Positions 12,527 to 23,689 of a stretch of DNA of 64,000 bases are shown here, in pieces. The stretch is from contig JAQFVV010000042.1 in NCBI GenBank assembly GCA_028023455.1, positions 5,349,739 through 5,413,738 of the forward strand, in the 5' to 3' direction. The stretch is from Epiperipatus broadwayi. Lineage: Eukaryota > Onychophora > Udeonychophora > Euonychophora > Peripatidae. The notes below the pieces were generated by a model that did no database searches, was not told where the DNA came from, and worked only from the letters and a program-made list of their open reading frames with translations. Made by a program: the position numbers and the translations under genes. Every line of letters starts with the position of its first letter. The first letter of the stretch is position 1.

Positions 12527-13079
12527 TGCTAATGTGATACTGATGTCTCTGAATTCTCAAAACAATCATGGATACCAAGAATACAATTGATAATGTAAAA
12601 TAAATAAGAAATCCTTAGAACAACAGTAGGTTTGATTAGATGTTTAATTACTAAACTAAACTAAATATATAAATTTCCACTACAGATAACTAATATTGGT
12701 TGATTACTCACTATATATATAAATTAATTACAATACAAGGTGAAAACCCTTAGACCTACCAAAATGATAACCAAGACAGGGACCATCTTTAAGTGTCCCT
12801 AGATCCTACTTTGGAAACTTGTTGGGATTAACTGATTATGAAGACTAGTCCAGATCCTTCGTTTTGATGCTTCATCTGTGATGCTGGGGATCCCTCTGTT
12901 TTCTTGTGATAACAGTTCTGTTCTACTGTTCTCTGGAGTAATTAATAATACTTATTTTTGGTTATCTATCTTTAAAAATATGGATTCCATTTATTAATTT
13001 TCTGTTATTTCATTGCAGTTTATATTTAATAGTCAATCGCTTGCATTTCTTATCTATGTATGCAAATTAATTATATTAA
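12527..13079 (-). repeat. 3' LTR of the gypsy-like element
   Basis: Aligns with 16988-17576 over long stretches: AAAACAATCATG, TTAATTACTAAACTA, ATTGGTTGATTACTCAC, CAAAATGATAA and GCAGTTTATATTTAATAG are shared. The inner-facing edge in the plus direction starts TGCT in both copies, giving an AGCA end on the element strand. The right boundary is approximate because both copies run into AATTAATTATATT. Confidence 0.85.
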
Positions 13080-13238
13080 TAAATTATATTCTAATTACAC
13101 ACATTGCAATTTTATAATATCATTATTTGATCGGTAATTATTCTATTTTCACTTCTATCTATAACTTACGTAGATTGATACATACAGACTCGTTCTCCAT
13201 TATCATAAGTTTTCTTCTTAATGTTTATTTGTTTTCTT

Positions 13239-13800
13239 TTAACTGGAAGTAGAAAATGTAATATGTTGGTGAAGTGTTGCAACATTTATGGCTTCTTTTA
13301 TGTTAATGTAGTTATGTATCTGTTTTATATGGAGCAACCCTTTTTCACCAATTCGATTGAATTCTGAATAATAAGGAGGAGCATGGATATGTTTCACTTC
13401 CCATTCATCTAAAATCACTTCAAATTCAGAAAAAATAAACCCCATTCCATTATCTAACACAAATATATCCAGTGATTTATAACATGGAAAGGTTTTATAG
13501 ACGGATAGTTTGTAAGAGCTCATATTCTTTGCTAGTTTATTCTCAACTCATTTGAACCTTTTCTAAGTCAAGATGTGTTGCACGTTTGCTACAGTTTGAC
13601 ATGGTTTACATTTTCTAAAATACATTTCAATATCTATGTGCTAGAGCTTTAGCTTTAATGGTTAACCCTGGTGAAAGATTTCTAATATTAAAGGCTATTC
13701 ATTAGGCGGAATTAGCATTTTATCAATATAACCATAATGTACACTCCACAATAATTTATGTAGTTATTGCAGCTGTTTATTGGCTAATCTTCTCTAATCT
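13239..13800 (-). pseudogene. Gypsy-like integrase fragment
   Basis: The open part (13523-13239) reads F-V-L-D-N-G-M-G-F-I-F-S-E-F-E, then a KHIHAPPYYSEFNRIGEKGL stretch. This matches the second half of a retroviral-type integrase core: the D-N-G motif and the P-Y-Y/H-P-x-S-N-G-x-x-E motif, with the usual N-G-L changed to N-R-I. The upstream HHCC-like part (to about 13800) has several stops. The enzyme would insert the cDNA copy into host DNA; this copy cannot. Confidence 0.75.
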
Positions 13801-13925
13801 GTTCATGAGCATCTTGGTATCTGATTGTAGCATTAGTTTTACTATTCATCAATTTAAGCTTCCAGTAATCTAAACAATTTACTACTATTTCAGTATCATT
13901 TCCCTCTATCAGGCACACATAATAA

Positions 13926-14236
13926 AGCATTTGCATGTTTAATTTGACTGTCTTTCCAAAATTGAAGTTAGTCATAGCATGCTGATAACAAATTGTACCA
14001 CCACAAAATATTCAGGAACTTAAAGAATTTGGAATGGCTTTTTTAATTTGCAAAAATTTCCAATAATAATGTTACATCAGACATGTGAATTACAGCATCT
14101 GCATGATTAATTTGGTTGCCAGTTCGAAAATTAAAGTTCGTAGTCATATGCTGCTAATAAATTGTACCAGTGCATCATTCAGAAACTTAAATGCACTGGA
14201 GTACCTTTCTTATTTGCAAAAATGTTCAATAATGGG
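13926..14236 (-). repeat. Diverged tandem duplication in the pol connection region
   Basis: Segment 14096-14236 and segment 13926-14077 are similar along their length: GCATxTGCATGxTTAATTTG, AAAATTxAAGTT, CATAxxxTGCTxATAAxAAATTGTACCA and AATTTGCAAAAAT-like ends. The duplicated part encodes the N-x-x-H-A-D-A-like linker between RNase H and integrase (the place of the usual ADALSRLP motif). A duplication inside pol would by itself shift or lengthen the polyprotein. Confidence 0.6.
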
Positions 14237-15330
14237 TAATGGTCAGCCATAAATATATTGGTGGAATTTCCCAAAAGCTATGATTATTGCTAATGCTTTC
14301 TTGTTCAGTTAGCTGTAATTTTTTTCCAGTAATCAACAAGGTCCTCAACATTAACATCATTGGATGTTGATCACACTCTAATGGATGACTGAGTACCATA
14401 CCAGTCCTATATTCTAATGTATTGATAGTTAAGGTTGTATCCTGATTATTATTAAAATAAGTCAATAGGATATTTGAGGATAGCAGCATTTTAGTTTGCT
14501 AAAAGTGATTTTTTGCAGTTCTTTCCAACTACAACATTGATTCTTTCGAGACAAATTCATATCAGGGAGTTGCGACATAAGCTTTACTTTTTAGAGAATT
14601 TTAAAAAAAAGTAAAGTCTATAATTTTTTAACATTTCTGGGTGTTTATGCATTCATCATTGTTTTAATCTTTTCAGAATCAGACTTGATATCTACACCAG
14701 AAGTAGCATAGCCTAGAAACTTGATTTTCATTGATATCCTAATAAACTTTTCTGGGATAAGCTCGACTCTAAATTTTTCAAGTCATTCCCACACTTTATA
14801 TTACTGTACAATATTTCCAAATTCTGTTTAAATACACCATCAAAATATAGAGTTACTCCATTTAATCCCAATAACAGTGCATTAATCTTGGCTTGGAATA
14901 TTTTGGAGTGTATCTACCATAAAGGACAATGAAATTGGGGGTAATAATTATCCCAAAAGAAAAGCAAATAAAACTAAACACTACTGTTCTTTACCCCAGT
15001 ATCCGATGAAATGCAACATGCAAATCCCACTTTGCAAAAAATTTGATCGACCAAGACTAGCTAATATCTCCTTACATATGGAATGAGATACTGGCTATTA
15101 ACTAGGTCCTTATTCAGTTTTTCTATAGTCTCTGCATATTCAGATTTGATTGATTTGTTTTGATATAACCATTAGAAAAGTAGCCCACTCAGAATCTTTA
15201 ACAGGCATTAGTACCTCACCAAAGCATCAAAAACTGCCTCAATTTTTAACCTCTGCTCAAATGGTATTTTTCTAGACTTACAGTAGTTGAGATTTACTCC
15301 TTCCCAAGGCCATATTTCCACTAGCATATT
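14110..15330 (-). pseudogene. Gypsy-like reverse transcriptase and RNase H, broken
   Basis: Read on the minus strand with stops and shifts: a degenerate RT stretch at about 15060-14880, followed by L-L-L-G-L-N-G-V-T-L-Y-F-D-G at about 14860, in the place of the catalytic Y-x-D-D box (second Asp lost). Then F-L-G-Y-A-T-S-G-V-D and T-P-R-N-V-K at about 14730-14620, and the RNase H portion with Y-S-Q-L-N-K-K-A-L-A-I-I-I-A-F-G-K-F-H-Q at about 14320-14250, matching the family's NYSQLEKEALA...FHQYLYG region. Together these identify the pol gene; none of it is translatable. Confidence 0.75.
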
Positions 15331-15599
15331 GATTGCTCATTTCCTGAAAAATTCTGGAAATTTAATGTGCGTTTCCTTTTCAATATGAATTTCATTAATC
15401 ATGAGTATTTTAATGCCTAATAGAGTGAACCATTCTCTACTCATTATGAGGCCTAAATTATTCTTTACTATACATAGTTTAGCTTTTCCTGACAGATATT
15501 TATCATTAGTTTTTTAACCTTAGCTACAAAATTTATGGAATTTCTTTTACATCTTTGACTTTTAGTTCTGTTTTCGGTATTTTTTGAATGGTCTTTAAT

Positions 15600-15700
15600 C
15601 TTTTTACTTAGACCAATCCCTCTAAGATATTATAGATATCCCAGCTCCAGTGACTATCTCCATTTTCATGGAGCTATTGCAAACACTTACTGTTGGCATT
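15600..15700 (-). pseudogene. Gypsy-like aspartic protease fragment with mutated active site
   Basis: The frame reads S-M-K-M-E-I-V-T-G-A-G-I-S-I-I-S. In Ty3/gypsy proteases the corresponding motif is M-E-x-D-T-G-A-x-x-S-x-I-S; the catalytic aspartate codon appears as valine (GTC) here. It sits just after the zinc knuckle, the expected gag-pol junction. The mutation alone would abolish polyprotein processing. Confidence 0.75.
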
Positions 15701-15779
15701 ATTTGTTGACAATTATCAATGACGGCCTTATTGATTTTGGTAACACATTCTGATTGCCTAGAATTTCTTTCTGTAAGTT

Positions 15780-16420
15780 TTTTATTTATATCCTTTTTAA
15801 TTTGTGAGTGGCAGGTTTTCATTAAGTAACCAACCTTTCCACAGTCGTTGAACTTTGCTCCTTTCCAGTTGCATTCATGTTACATGCCTAGATATTTTGC
15901 AATGGTAGCTTTCAAATTTTCCTTTTTGCTGCAGTTGTCTTACTTGTTTCAATGACTGTACCTTGCTTGGAACCATCTGCATTTGATTGTTAAAACCCTT
16001 TGGCATTACTTAGTACTAATTTATGAGCATTACCTCTTTTGATGGCTTCAGGATATAACAAGTAGGCTATAGCTAATAACTGTTGATAAAGTCTGTCATT
16101 GGTCATCCCCCATAAAAACTTTTCAACAATAATTCCTTCAATTGTCCCATAAGTTCATTTTTTGCCAAGTTCCTAAAGACAGCCTCATAATCTCTACAAC
16201 TTTCCTCTCTCACTTGGCCTCTATTGTGCAAATAAAGATCAGCCATCTGTTTTGATGGCTTCAGACTAAAGTGATTTGACTGTGCCAATAAAAGATAATT
16301 GGGGGAGGGTCTTCAGATTTGCATAGTTGATTTGTGACCTCTATTATTCTAGTTCCTCCAAATAGTAGTAATGTGGTAATTTTCATCATATCATCTTCAA
16401 TTTTATTAACAATAAAATGT
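15780..16420 (-). pseudogene. Gypsy-like gag (capsid and degenerate zinc knuckle)
   Basis: The capsid part at 16288-16103 contains Y-L-H-N-R-G-Q-V-R-E-E-S-C-R-D-Y and A-V-F-R-N-L-A, typical of gypsy gag (F-x-x-R-x-Q-x-x-G-E-S-x-x-x-Y-x-A-x-L-R-x-L-A). The following L-Y-Q-Q-L-L-A-I-A at about 16080 is the usual 'L-x-x-A-x-x-I-A' helix. At 15880-15815 is K-F-N-D-C-G-K-V-G-Y-L-M-K-T-C-H, a CCHC knuckle with its first Cys and His replaced (F and Y). Gag would have packaged the element RNA. Confidence 0.7.
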
Positions 16421-16703
16421 GTCTAAATTCATTATGTGCAGCCCAGTTTTAACAAATCAGAATCTCTCAAACAAAATTATAAATTTTATATATCTATAAA
16501 TTTTACACATCTTGTCAATACATATCATATTACAAATTCTATTAAATTAGAAAGTGAAAATACTTGTAAGAAATGAGACAAGATATTACTTACTTTTAAA
16601 CATAAATATTTCCCGTAATTGGATTTTTTTTTCAATTTACTCATCTGTTTCCTTATTAATTTTTAAACAAATAGTTTTCCCATTTATTTATTATTGTTAT
16701 TTT

Positions 16704-16762
16704 TTTTTTCCATCGACTACTAAATTAAAATCATTTTTCCATTGACTACTAAATTAAAATCA
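16704..16762. repeat. Short tandem duplication (about 28 bp x 2)
   Basis: TTTTTCCATCGACTACTAAA and TTTTTCCATTGACTACTAAA, each followed by TTAAAATCAT, are adjacent in the gypsy 5' leader. Confidence 0.85.
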
Positions 16763-16957
16763 TAAAATGTTTTACTTTATATTTAAAAACATTTTATGTT
16801 TCAAGTAGAAGTATATTATACCTTTGTATTGATAGGACATTCCAAGGAAGTGTTAGCATCAAATTTTCCTACTCATCAACTTTTGTTTACTTATTTAATT
16901 CCTTCATGCTATTTACATACCGACTAACATTCTACTTTTCAATCCCAGTAATTATTT

Positions 16958-16981
16958 GTGCTGAGACCTAGGATTGTGCCA
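16958..16981 (-). other. Primer-binding-site-like sequence of the gypsy-like element
   Basis: On the element strand TGGCACAATCCTAGG starts six bases after the AGCA end of the 5' LTR. A TGG start next to the LTR is the expected position for a tRNA primer-binding site. The matching tRNA was not identified. Confidence 0.5.
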
Positions 16982-16987
16982 GATTTT

Positions 16988-17576
16988 TGCTGGAATGTGA
17001 CAGTGTCAATTTTTATGCTGTATCTGAACTCCCAAAACAATCATGTCTATAATGAAAGAGTACAATCAACAATGTGAAGTAAATAAAAGTACCTGAAAGC
17101 ACAGAGGTCTTGATTAGATGCTTAATTACTAAACTAGACTAAATATATCAATTTCATTATAGATAACAAATATTGGTTGATTACTCACAATACATACAAA
17201 TTAATTACAATGCGAGACGAAAACTCTTAAGCTTACCAAAATGATAAGACTAAAGTGGCCTTTATGTGTCCCCAGATCCCACTTTGAAACCTTCAAGGCT
17301 GGGATTCACTGGGTATGAAGGCCAGTCCAGGTATTTCCTCTTCTCAGTGATGCTTCGTGTGCGATAATAAGCATCTCTATGCTTTCTTATGGTTAATTCA
17401 CTTTTAATTGCTTTGATCTAATATTCTCTTAAGTAATTATCAATTACTATTTTTAGTTATCTATCTTTCATAGATTCCATTTGTTATTAGTTTTCCATTA
17501 TCTCCTCGCAGTTTATATTTAATAGCTAAACCAATCCCTTATGTTTCTTATGTACATACATAAATTAATTATATTG
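16988..17576 (-). repeat. 5' LTR of the gypsy-like element
   Basis: Upstream LTR on the element strand, paired with 12527-13079. The two differ by many substitutions and small indels, so they have diverged for a long time. Outside it (17577-18136) nothing is recognised. Confidence 0.85.
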
Positions 17577-18136
17577 TTTTTAATTTCCAAATGTTAATAT
17601 ACACCTATATCTCGCTAAACATCGGATCTTTATACGAAGACGAATCATATCAATCATCATCAATTTGTATCCAACATTTAGGTTTACAATCAATTATTTG
17701 CTACAGCAATTGTAAAAAGAAAATTGAACTTTTTTAAATCTGCTATTTTGTGAAGTTGATGACATCATAGGACAGTGGCTTTATGTCATTCCAAAGAAAA
17801 AAGGTGACATTCATGCTAAAGATGTACAATACAGAGTTTATTCGTTATACACTATACAATATTTTGATTATAAAATTAAAATAATGAACAGTAATTTATT
17901 TAATTTTCATCCACTATCCTTGCACAACAATCAATACATTCTTTAATGATATATCCAAAGTAACAGTTAATGACTACAGAAGTAAAAAAAAAAAAAGCAC
18001 CTTGTTTGACACAATAAATAATCAAAAGCCTATTTTTATGATATACAACAACCAAATGTATTAATACTATATTTTAAAATGTATACGTTAGTTCAAAAAT
18101 TTTGCATGACCACCATTTCTTATGCTTATACAATTT

Positions 18137-18522
18137 GTTAAAACAATAGCAACTCTCTCCATATTATAATGTCATCCAGTGCAAAACATAATAATCAATG
18201 GATGCTAGAAGATTTGTGCATAAAATCCCTATCTAGTGTCTACTCATCCAATATCCCAGACTAGTTTCTAGTTTGTGGATTTCATCAGTGAACAAGCTTA
18301 GATCTGAGAGTACAGCACATAGATCTTTGGATCTAATGCATCCCTCCAGCATCCACCTTTCACTTTTTAATTAGCTTGGATATTCATACAGATCTGAAGT
18401 CAATTCAGTATCTATACATTTTGATATCTTTGGTTTTTAATAACGATAGTCACCAACACCCTTTGGCTAGGAATAATATTAAACCGCTAAATCATTACAT
18501 AACCACTATTTCTTATGATTAC
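18137..18522. mobile_element. FB1 foldback family, one-arm copy D
   Basis: A forward arm runs from CAACTCTCTCCATATTATAA through CCCTATCTAGTGTCTACTCA, CAGACTAGTTTCTAG, GATCTTTGGATCTAATGCA and AATTCAGTATCTATACATTT to TTAAACCGCTAAATCATTAC. It matches the left arms of copies A and G and lacks an opposite arm. Confidence 0.8.
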
Positions 18523-18688
18523 TATGGCTTGACTAGATAGCACTATTGGATGAAAAGAATTGGTACTATTTTAGCTTAAAAACTATATAAAATTCTTATT
18601 AATGATATTATGGTGGGCAAAAATTATGATCATTGTAATTGTAAAAATTTATTTACTATAATTGCAAGTTAATTTGAAAAAAAAAAGG

Positions 18689-19095
18689 ATTTCATGCATT
18701 ATGCAATTAATAATCAACTTTACATGATCAAAGTTGCCAAATATAAATGTAAAATGTCATTTAGTGTACAGTATTTTCTTAATATTAAATCATAATATCT
18801 TAATTTACTTTAGATATATCAATCCAAAAGAGATATTATCAAATGCCTAAAAAAGAAATACCAATTTTATTCAGCATAAAACAAAAAATACATTTTAGTC
18901 ATATACTATACTATTAATAATTAATTTTAAATTGTGTACTATATTAGCTAATTTTGAGTTAAAACTTCTCAATCAAATTAAAGCTATCTAAAGTATTCTC
19001 AGTAAAAAAAAAGGAGAGTGGGGAGAAAATAATTTCATAGATTATGCAATTAATAATCAACTTTATATGATGAAAAGTTGGCAAATGTAAGTTAA
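18689..19095. repeat. Direct repeat pair, about 57-65 bp, 340 bp apart
   Basis: ATTTCATGCATTATGCAATT at 18689 and ATTTCATAGATTATGCAATT at about 19032, each followed by AATAATCAACTTTA-ATGAT and a GCCAAATATAA or GGCAAATGTAA end. The intervening sequence is AT-rich. Could be LTR-like ends of a small element or a simple duplication. Confidence 0.6.
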
Positions 19096-20306
19096 AAATA
19101 ATATTTACTTGCTAGATTTTAAATTACAATCTTGTAATTTGTTTCAAACATATCCAAGACAATGCTACACAATTTATTTTTTTAATTAAATTTACATTTT
19201 TCTTTGATTTAATTGATTTTACATTTTTTTTTCTTAATCTAATCTTTTTCTAGATTAATCTACTATCTTTCACTTTTATCCCAAAGAGATAGCTTACAGT
19301 TTGTAATTATTACAATTTCAATATCATTATCAACCATGAGATTTACTGGCATTCCTTAATTAATTCTTTTATTTTAGGTTTTCACTAAGACTTATTTTTA
19401 GAAATTTATTCTGTTTATTTTTTTATTTATAAAAAGAAGAGTTTTCTTTAAATCTTTTTTTTTTCAAATTCTTTTCCCTATCCACTTTTCAATAAAAGTT
19501 TTATTCTCTTTTAAAAGAAAGATATAAACAATCTTTTACTTTTACAAAACTATGTTTTAGAAACTACTTCTTTAATTAATTATTACTTTTTTGACTATTC
19601 TCATTTATTTGATTTCCTTTTTTAATCAATCTGATCATATATTTTTTTATCTTATGAAACATGTGATACAGTTTAACGGGCATCCCCTTTCTCATGTCTT
19701 ATCCGATGTTGGTGAACTTAAACCAAATAATATAGATCTCAAGAAATGAACAAGTGAGCCTAACCGAAGACTAGATGGAATTTCTATGACTGTCTAGTCG
19801 CCATAACACCTGTAGGTAATATTTAAATATTACCCACCAAAGAAAATTCTAATACGAATTATTCATACAAGCATTGTTTGCTTGATGCAAATTTTAAGTG
19901 TTGCGTAAATAGGATTTAAGATAAACGAATAAAAGTTTCCGGTAGCCCTTGTATCTTGAATAAGATCTAAATATAAAGAAAATGTCTACAGGAGAATATA
20001 TTTATAAACGTCAATTTATTGATGACCTCAAGCGCCAAACTCACTATTACGGTGAGAATTATATTTGCCGATTAACGAGGTGCCTGACCCAAGCTAACTC
20101 ACTCCCAGGGTGGGGAGGAAAACCTATCGGATGAACGGAGATAATAACACAAAATAAATATAGGTTTGTAATTAATTTATAATGCACTTATATACGTATC
20201 CGTTTACCTTGGACATATTTGAATCATTGGACTTTATTTGGCAAATGAAGTAATTAGAAAACGTAAATGATAATTACTGAATAACTCTAACGCAAAGGTA
20301 AATCTG

Positions 20307-21522
20307 GGTAAAACTGACTTATAGTGGCTTGAACACTTCACCCTCTATTTTTAAAAAACTTAACTACTTTTCCTCCCCTAATAACTATATCCAAATTTAA
20401 TAAGTGTATGTAACTATATCTAAGTCTAAATGTTAATAAAAAAAATGAAAAAAAAACTTACATTAACATGCGTATTTTTCACTTATAGCGGTCTTTGCTG
20501 TATATATAACTGTAAATAAATTAAGTATATTAACTATATAAATGTTTTTACATAAAGAAGAATAAATAACAAAAAAATGAACTTACATTTAGGATCCGTG
20601 TGTCGAACTACGTCATTCTCACTATGTAATTGCAAAGTATATCTAACTATAAATGTATTTTTTACATGAAGATTAATAAATAAAATGGATGTAAGAAAAC
20701 TTACTTTTTTAGGCTCTATTTAGTCTCATCCAAAAAGTCCCTGCTGTAAAAATTATGAACTACTTTTCTCACGTGTGCTTTTTGACACGTGTAAAATTCT
20801 GAACTACTTTTGCTTTACCGCGTGGAATTTTGTCTTTATAAAAAATGGCAGCTAGAGTGGCTATCAGAACAATAGTGCCTCCAAATGAGATTATGGATGT
20901 TTCGGATGTTCTGGCAGAAACATGGAATACTCGTCGTCTGATAGAACAATTGCAAACTGTGGAATTGGCCACTCTAGCTGCCATTTTTTATAAAGACAAA
21001 ATTCCACGCGGTAAAGCAAAAGTAGTTCAGAATTTTACACGTGTCAAAAAGCACACGTGAGAAAAGTAGTTCATAATTTTTACAGCAGGGACTTTTTGGG
21101 TGAGACTAAATAGAGCCTAAAAAAGTAAGTTTTCTTACATCCATTTTATTTATTAATCTTCATGTAAAAAATACATTTATAGTTAGATATACTTTGCAAT
21201 TACATAGTGAGAATGACATAGTTCGACACACGGATCCTAAATGTAAGTTCATTTTTTTGTTATTTATTCTTCTTTATGTAAAAACATTTATATAGTTAAT
21301 ATACTTAATTTATTTACAGTTATATATACAGCAAAGACCGCTATAAGTGAAAAATACGCATGTTAATGTAAGTTTTTTTTTCTTTTTTTTTTATTAACAT
21401 TTAGACTTAGATATAGTTACATACACTTATTAAATTTGGATATAGTTATTAGGGGGGAAAAGTAGTTAAGTTTTTTAAAAATAGAGGGCGAAGTATTCAA
21501 GCCGCTATAAGTCAGTTTTACC
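20307..21522. mobile_element. Palindromic DNA transposon, 555-bp arms, 106-bp loop, 8-bp target-site duplication
   Basis: The element starts GGTAAAACTGACTTATAG and ends with its complement. The arms 20307-20861 and 20968-21522 are the same length and differ by only a handful of bases. The unique loop is 20862-20967. Exact 8-bp duplications TAAATCTG flank it (20299-20306 and 21523-21530), as hAT-, P- or Merlin-type transposases make. Because an ATG (20845, and its mirror image) lies in each arm, a 71-codon frame crosses the loop on both strands. The two peptides share their first six residues (MAARVA) and their last 34 (from A-T-L-A-A-I-F-Y), and differ in the loop. No transposase domain is recognised. 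High arm identity implies recent formation or conversion. Confidence 0.9.
20845..21060 (+). CDS. Open frame through the palindrome loop, function unknown
   Basis: A 71-codon frame starts in the left arm, crosses the loop (V-P-P-N-E-I-M-D-V-S-D-V-L and R-R-L-I-E-Q-L-Q-T-V-E-L) and ends in the right arm with a basic segment (K-I-P-R-G-K-A-K and R-V-K-K-H-T). The loop part could be a captured exon or a transposase remnant; I do not recognise it. The mirror frame on the minus strand (20984-20769) is equally open, which weakens the case that either is translated. Confidence 0.2.
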   Translation: MAARVAIRTIVPPNEIMDVSDVLAETWNTRRLIEQLQTVELATLAAIFYKDKIPRGKAKVVQNFTRVKKHT

Positions 21523-22190
21523 TAAATCTGTACTAAATGTTATTATTAATATCTAAACGCTATCTATGTAAATCAATTCTTATCCCTCCCATTTAAAATA
21601 TATAATAAGTTCCCAAATCATAAATGAAACAATAAAACATTTAATTTAGAATAAATACATATTAATTTATATATATAAGAAAAAACAATTTTACTATACA
21701 GTTATACGCAATAATTTTATATTATGAAATAATTTAAGAAAGTTTGTTATTTTCGAGGGTAGCTATAAGCAATTCTGAGTTATATAAAAACAGAGTTCAC
21801 TTTACCTGACGAAACCCCAGAGTATGGGATTAGAATGTAATGAAGCATATCAAGTGGATTTCCGTGATCTAGTAGTATTTGAAGTTGCCTTATGAAAGCA
21901 CAATATATAATTTCTTTCTGCAGAGTCCGATATTTAGATGTCCATAATTAATGGCGGAGCCGTAGGTGAAGTCTTATCTAATATAATTTTCAAATCAAAT
22001 AAATTCAAATTTTGGGATGTACGATTCTTTTCTATTTCATTTTATGTTCAGCAATCCGGAGTATTCGCTAGGTTCCTAGGTTCTTCGGCGGCAGGCGGTT
22101 TAGAGTCAGTTCGCATCGGCTGCGGGTGATGAAGCCCTTTACGTATGGTCCTTACCCCGTCATGTTAAATATTTTTTTCTATATCTTTAT

Positions 22191-23689
22191 GAGTCTATCT
22201 CACTCAGCGGTCACAATCTAACTGAAATAACTGTCTTTTTCCTTTCTCAAATTCTCATTAATTAATTTTTTTGTCTAATTAATTTTCATTTCTCAGACAA
22301 AGGAAATTTTTCTTTTTTTTTATCGGATATTCAATCTAAGTCTTTTTCTTTGAATAGGTTTTCCTTTCCAAATTACTTTTACTTCTTTAAATTTACATTT
22401 ACATTGTTTTGGTGGTGCCGTCATTCCTGGTATCTATTCTTTTTGGTCAAACATTCTTTGACTTTTTCTTGGAATTTTATTTTTGCAGTAATTAGCGATT
22501 GTGATTCAAACACAGAATTGCTTGAAGACACAAATAATATTTCATTTTCGCTACCCTCGTTAATTTGAAATATAATTGAAACTTAAATCAATATTCTAAA
22601 CAATATATAACATATTTGCGCACAACTGTAATTTTGTTAATTTGTAATATTTTAAAAGTAAAACATTCTAAATAAATAATGCTTACTAATCAATCCCTTC
22701 CCCATTTATTTTCTAACAAAAAAAAAAAATAATAAAGAAAAAGAGTTTAAAATTTACTTCACGCACGTATATATATGTATAATTATATATATTTTTAACC
22801 CTTTATCGCCCGCTTGAATATATACCTGTATTGAGGGTAATGCGTACACGCTTTTCACTTTCTTGTAAAAGGGTTTGAACCCCGCTACTGTTACAACAGA
22901 TATATGTAAATTTTATAACAGATATCTCGATAGCATTACAATATATAATGTTGAATATTTTCTATTATCTGCTATCCCCACTAAATTAGGAAAAAAACAC
23001 AACATACTAAATACACCAATCATTGGTTATATTCAAGTCTTCACATTGCGTGCTAATAAATTATTATACCAGTCACCACCTTTCTAACTTCACTCTCCTT
23101 CAACAGGAGTATAAATGTGAACCTCAATATGGGTTAGATAATAATAAGCTCTCTTCCCTTCACTATGGATTTATTTTAAGTTTGTTATCAAAATATATAT
23201 GCCCCCATCCCTAATTCGTACAATAAAATGGACTAAAGTAATGTTATTTGGTTATATTTCCTCGTCCCTTCTACATAATAATCCTTGTATTAAAATTTAA
23301 TTTATATATAAAATATACATTCTTCCTTTTTAAAACTTGTTTATTCAAACTATAATTTTATTTTTCCTCCATAACATTTCAATTACATTCTGTAGACATT
23401 ATCAAGTTTCCTTAAACAAAAAATAAAACACATAAAAATAATAACACAAATAAATAAAATAATACATCACAAATATATATAATATTCAAATAAAACCACA
23501 ATATTATTACATCTACAAATATAATTATTTACCTCCTTCCCTATATTTAACTATTTCTTTTAAAAAACCTTTATAATTTAATATTCTTCTTATATAATTT
23601 TATTATCTATTCTCTAAATCTTTACCCATTAACATTCCTTTTAATACCTTTTTATTCCTATATTATCTTATTTTTTTATCTTTATTTAT
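22191..23689. other. T-rich (plus strand) non-coding sequence
   Basis: The plus strand is strongly T-rich, as for an A-rich LINE sense strand on the minus strand, but no LINE motif can be read. Includes a small CG-containing TA repeat zone near 22765-22800. Confidence 0.4.

Larger units (their letters stand above)
12527..17576 (-). mobile_element. Ty3/gypsy-like LTR retrotransposon, full-length but inactivated
   Basis: A roughly 5-kb element lies in the last SOD2 intron in the same orientation as the gene. It has two related LTRs (12527 to about 13079 and 16988 to about 17576) and an internal region whose minus-strand order is gag, zinc knuckle, protease, reverse transcriptase, RNase H, integrase, as in Ty3/gypsy. 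No env-like frame follows integrase. Stops, frameshifts, an internal duplication and a mutated protease motif make it a pseudo-element. The LTRs differ at many positions, so insertion is old. The small size fits the compact gypsy lineages of invertebrates, but the lineage is not determined. Confidence 0.9.
19655..22190. mobile_element. GC-richer block of unknown type, possibly a solo LTR, split by the palindromic transposon
   Basis: The flanks 19655-20298 and 21531-22190 are visibly richer in G+C than the surrounding intron and hold no long frame. The right edge has TACCCCGTCATG (near 22153-22165), much like TACCCCGACATG near 62819-62830 in another such block. The size without the insertion is about 1.3 kb. 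An LTR-like origin is suggested by this edge motif but no terminal repeat or target duplication was proven. Confidence 0.3.

Noticed and set aside
20769-20984. Minus-strand 71-codon frame in the palindrome
   Set aside because: Mirror image of the plus-strand frame, created by the inverted arms; not independent evidence of a gene.
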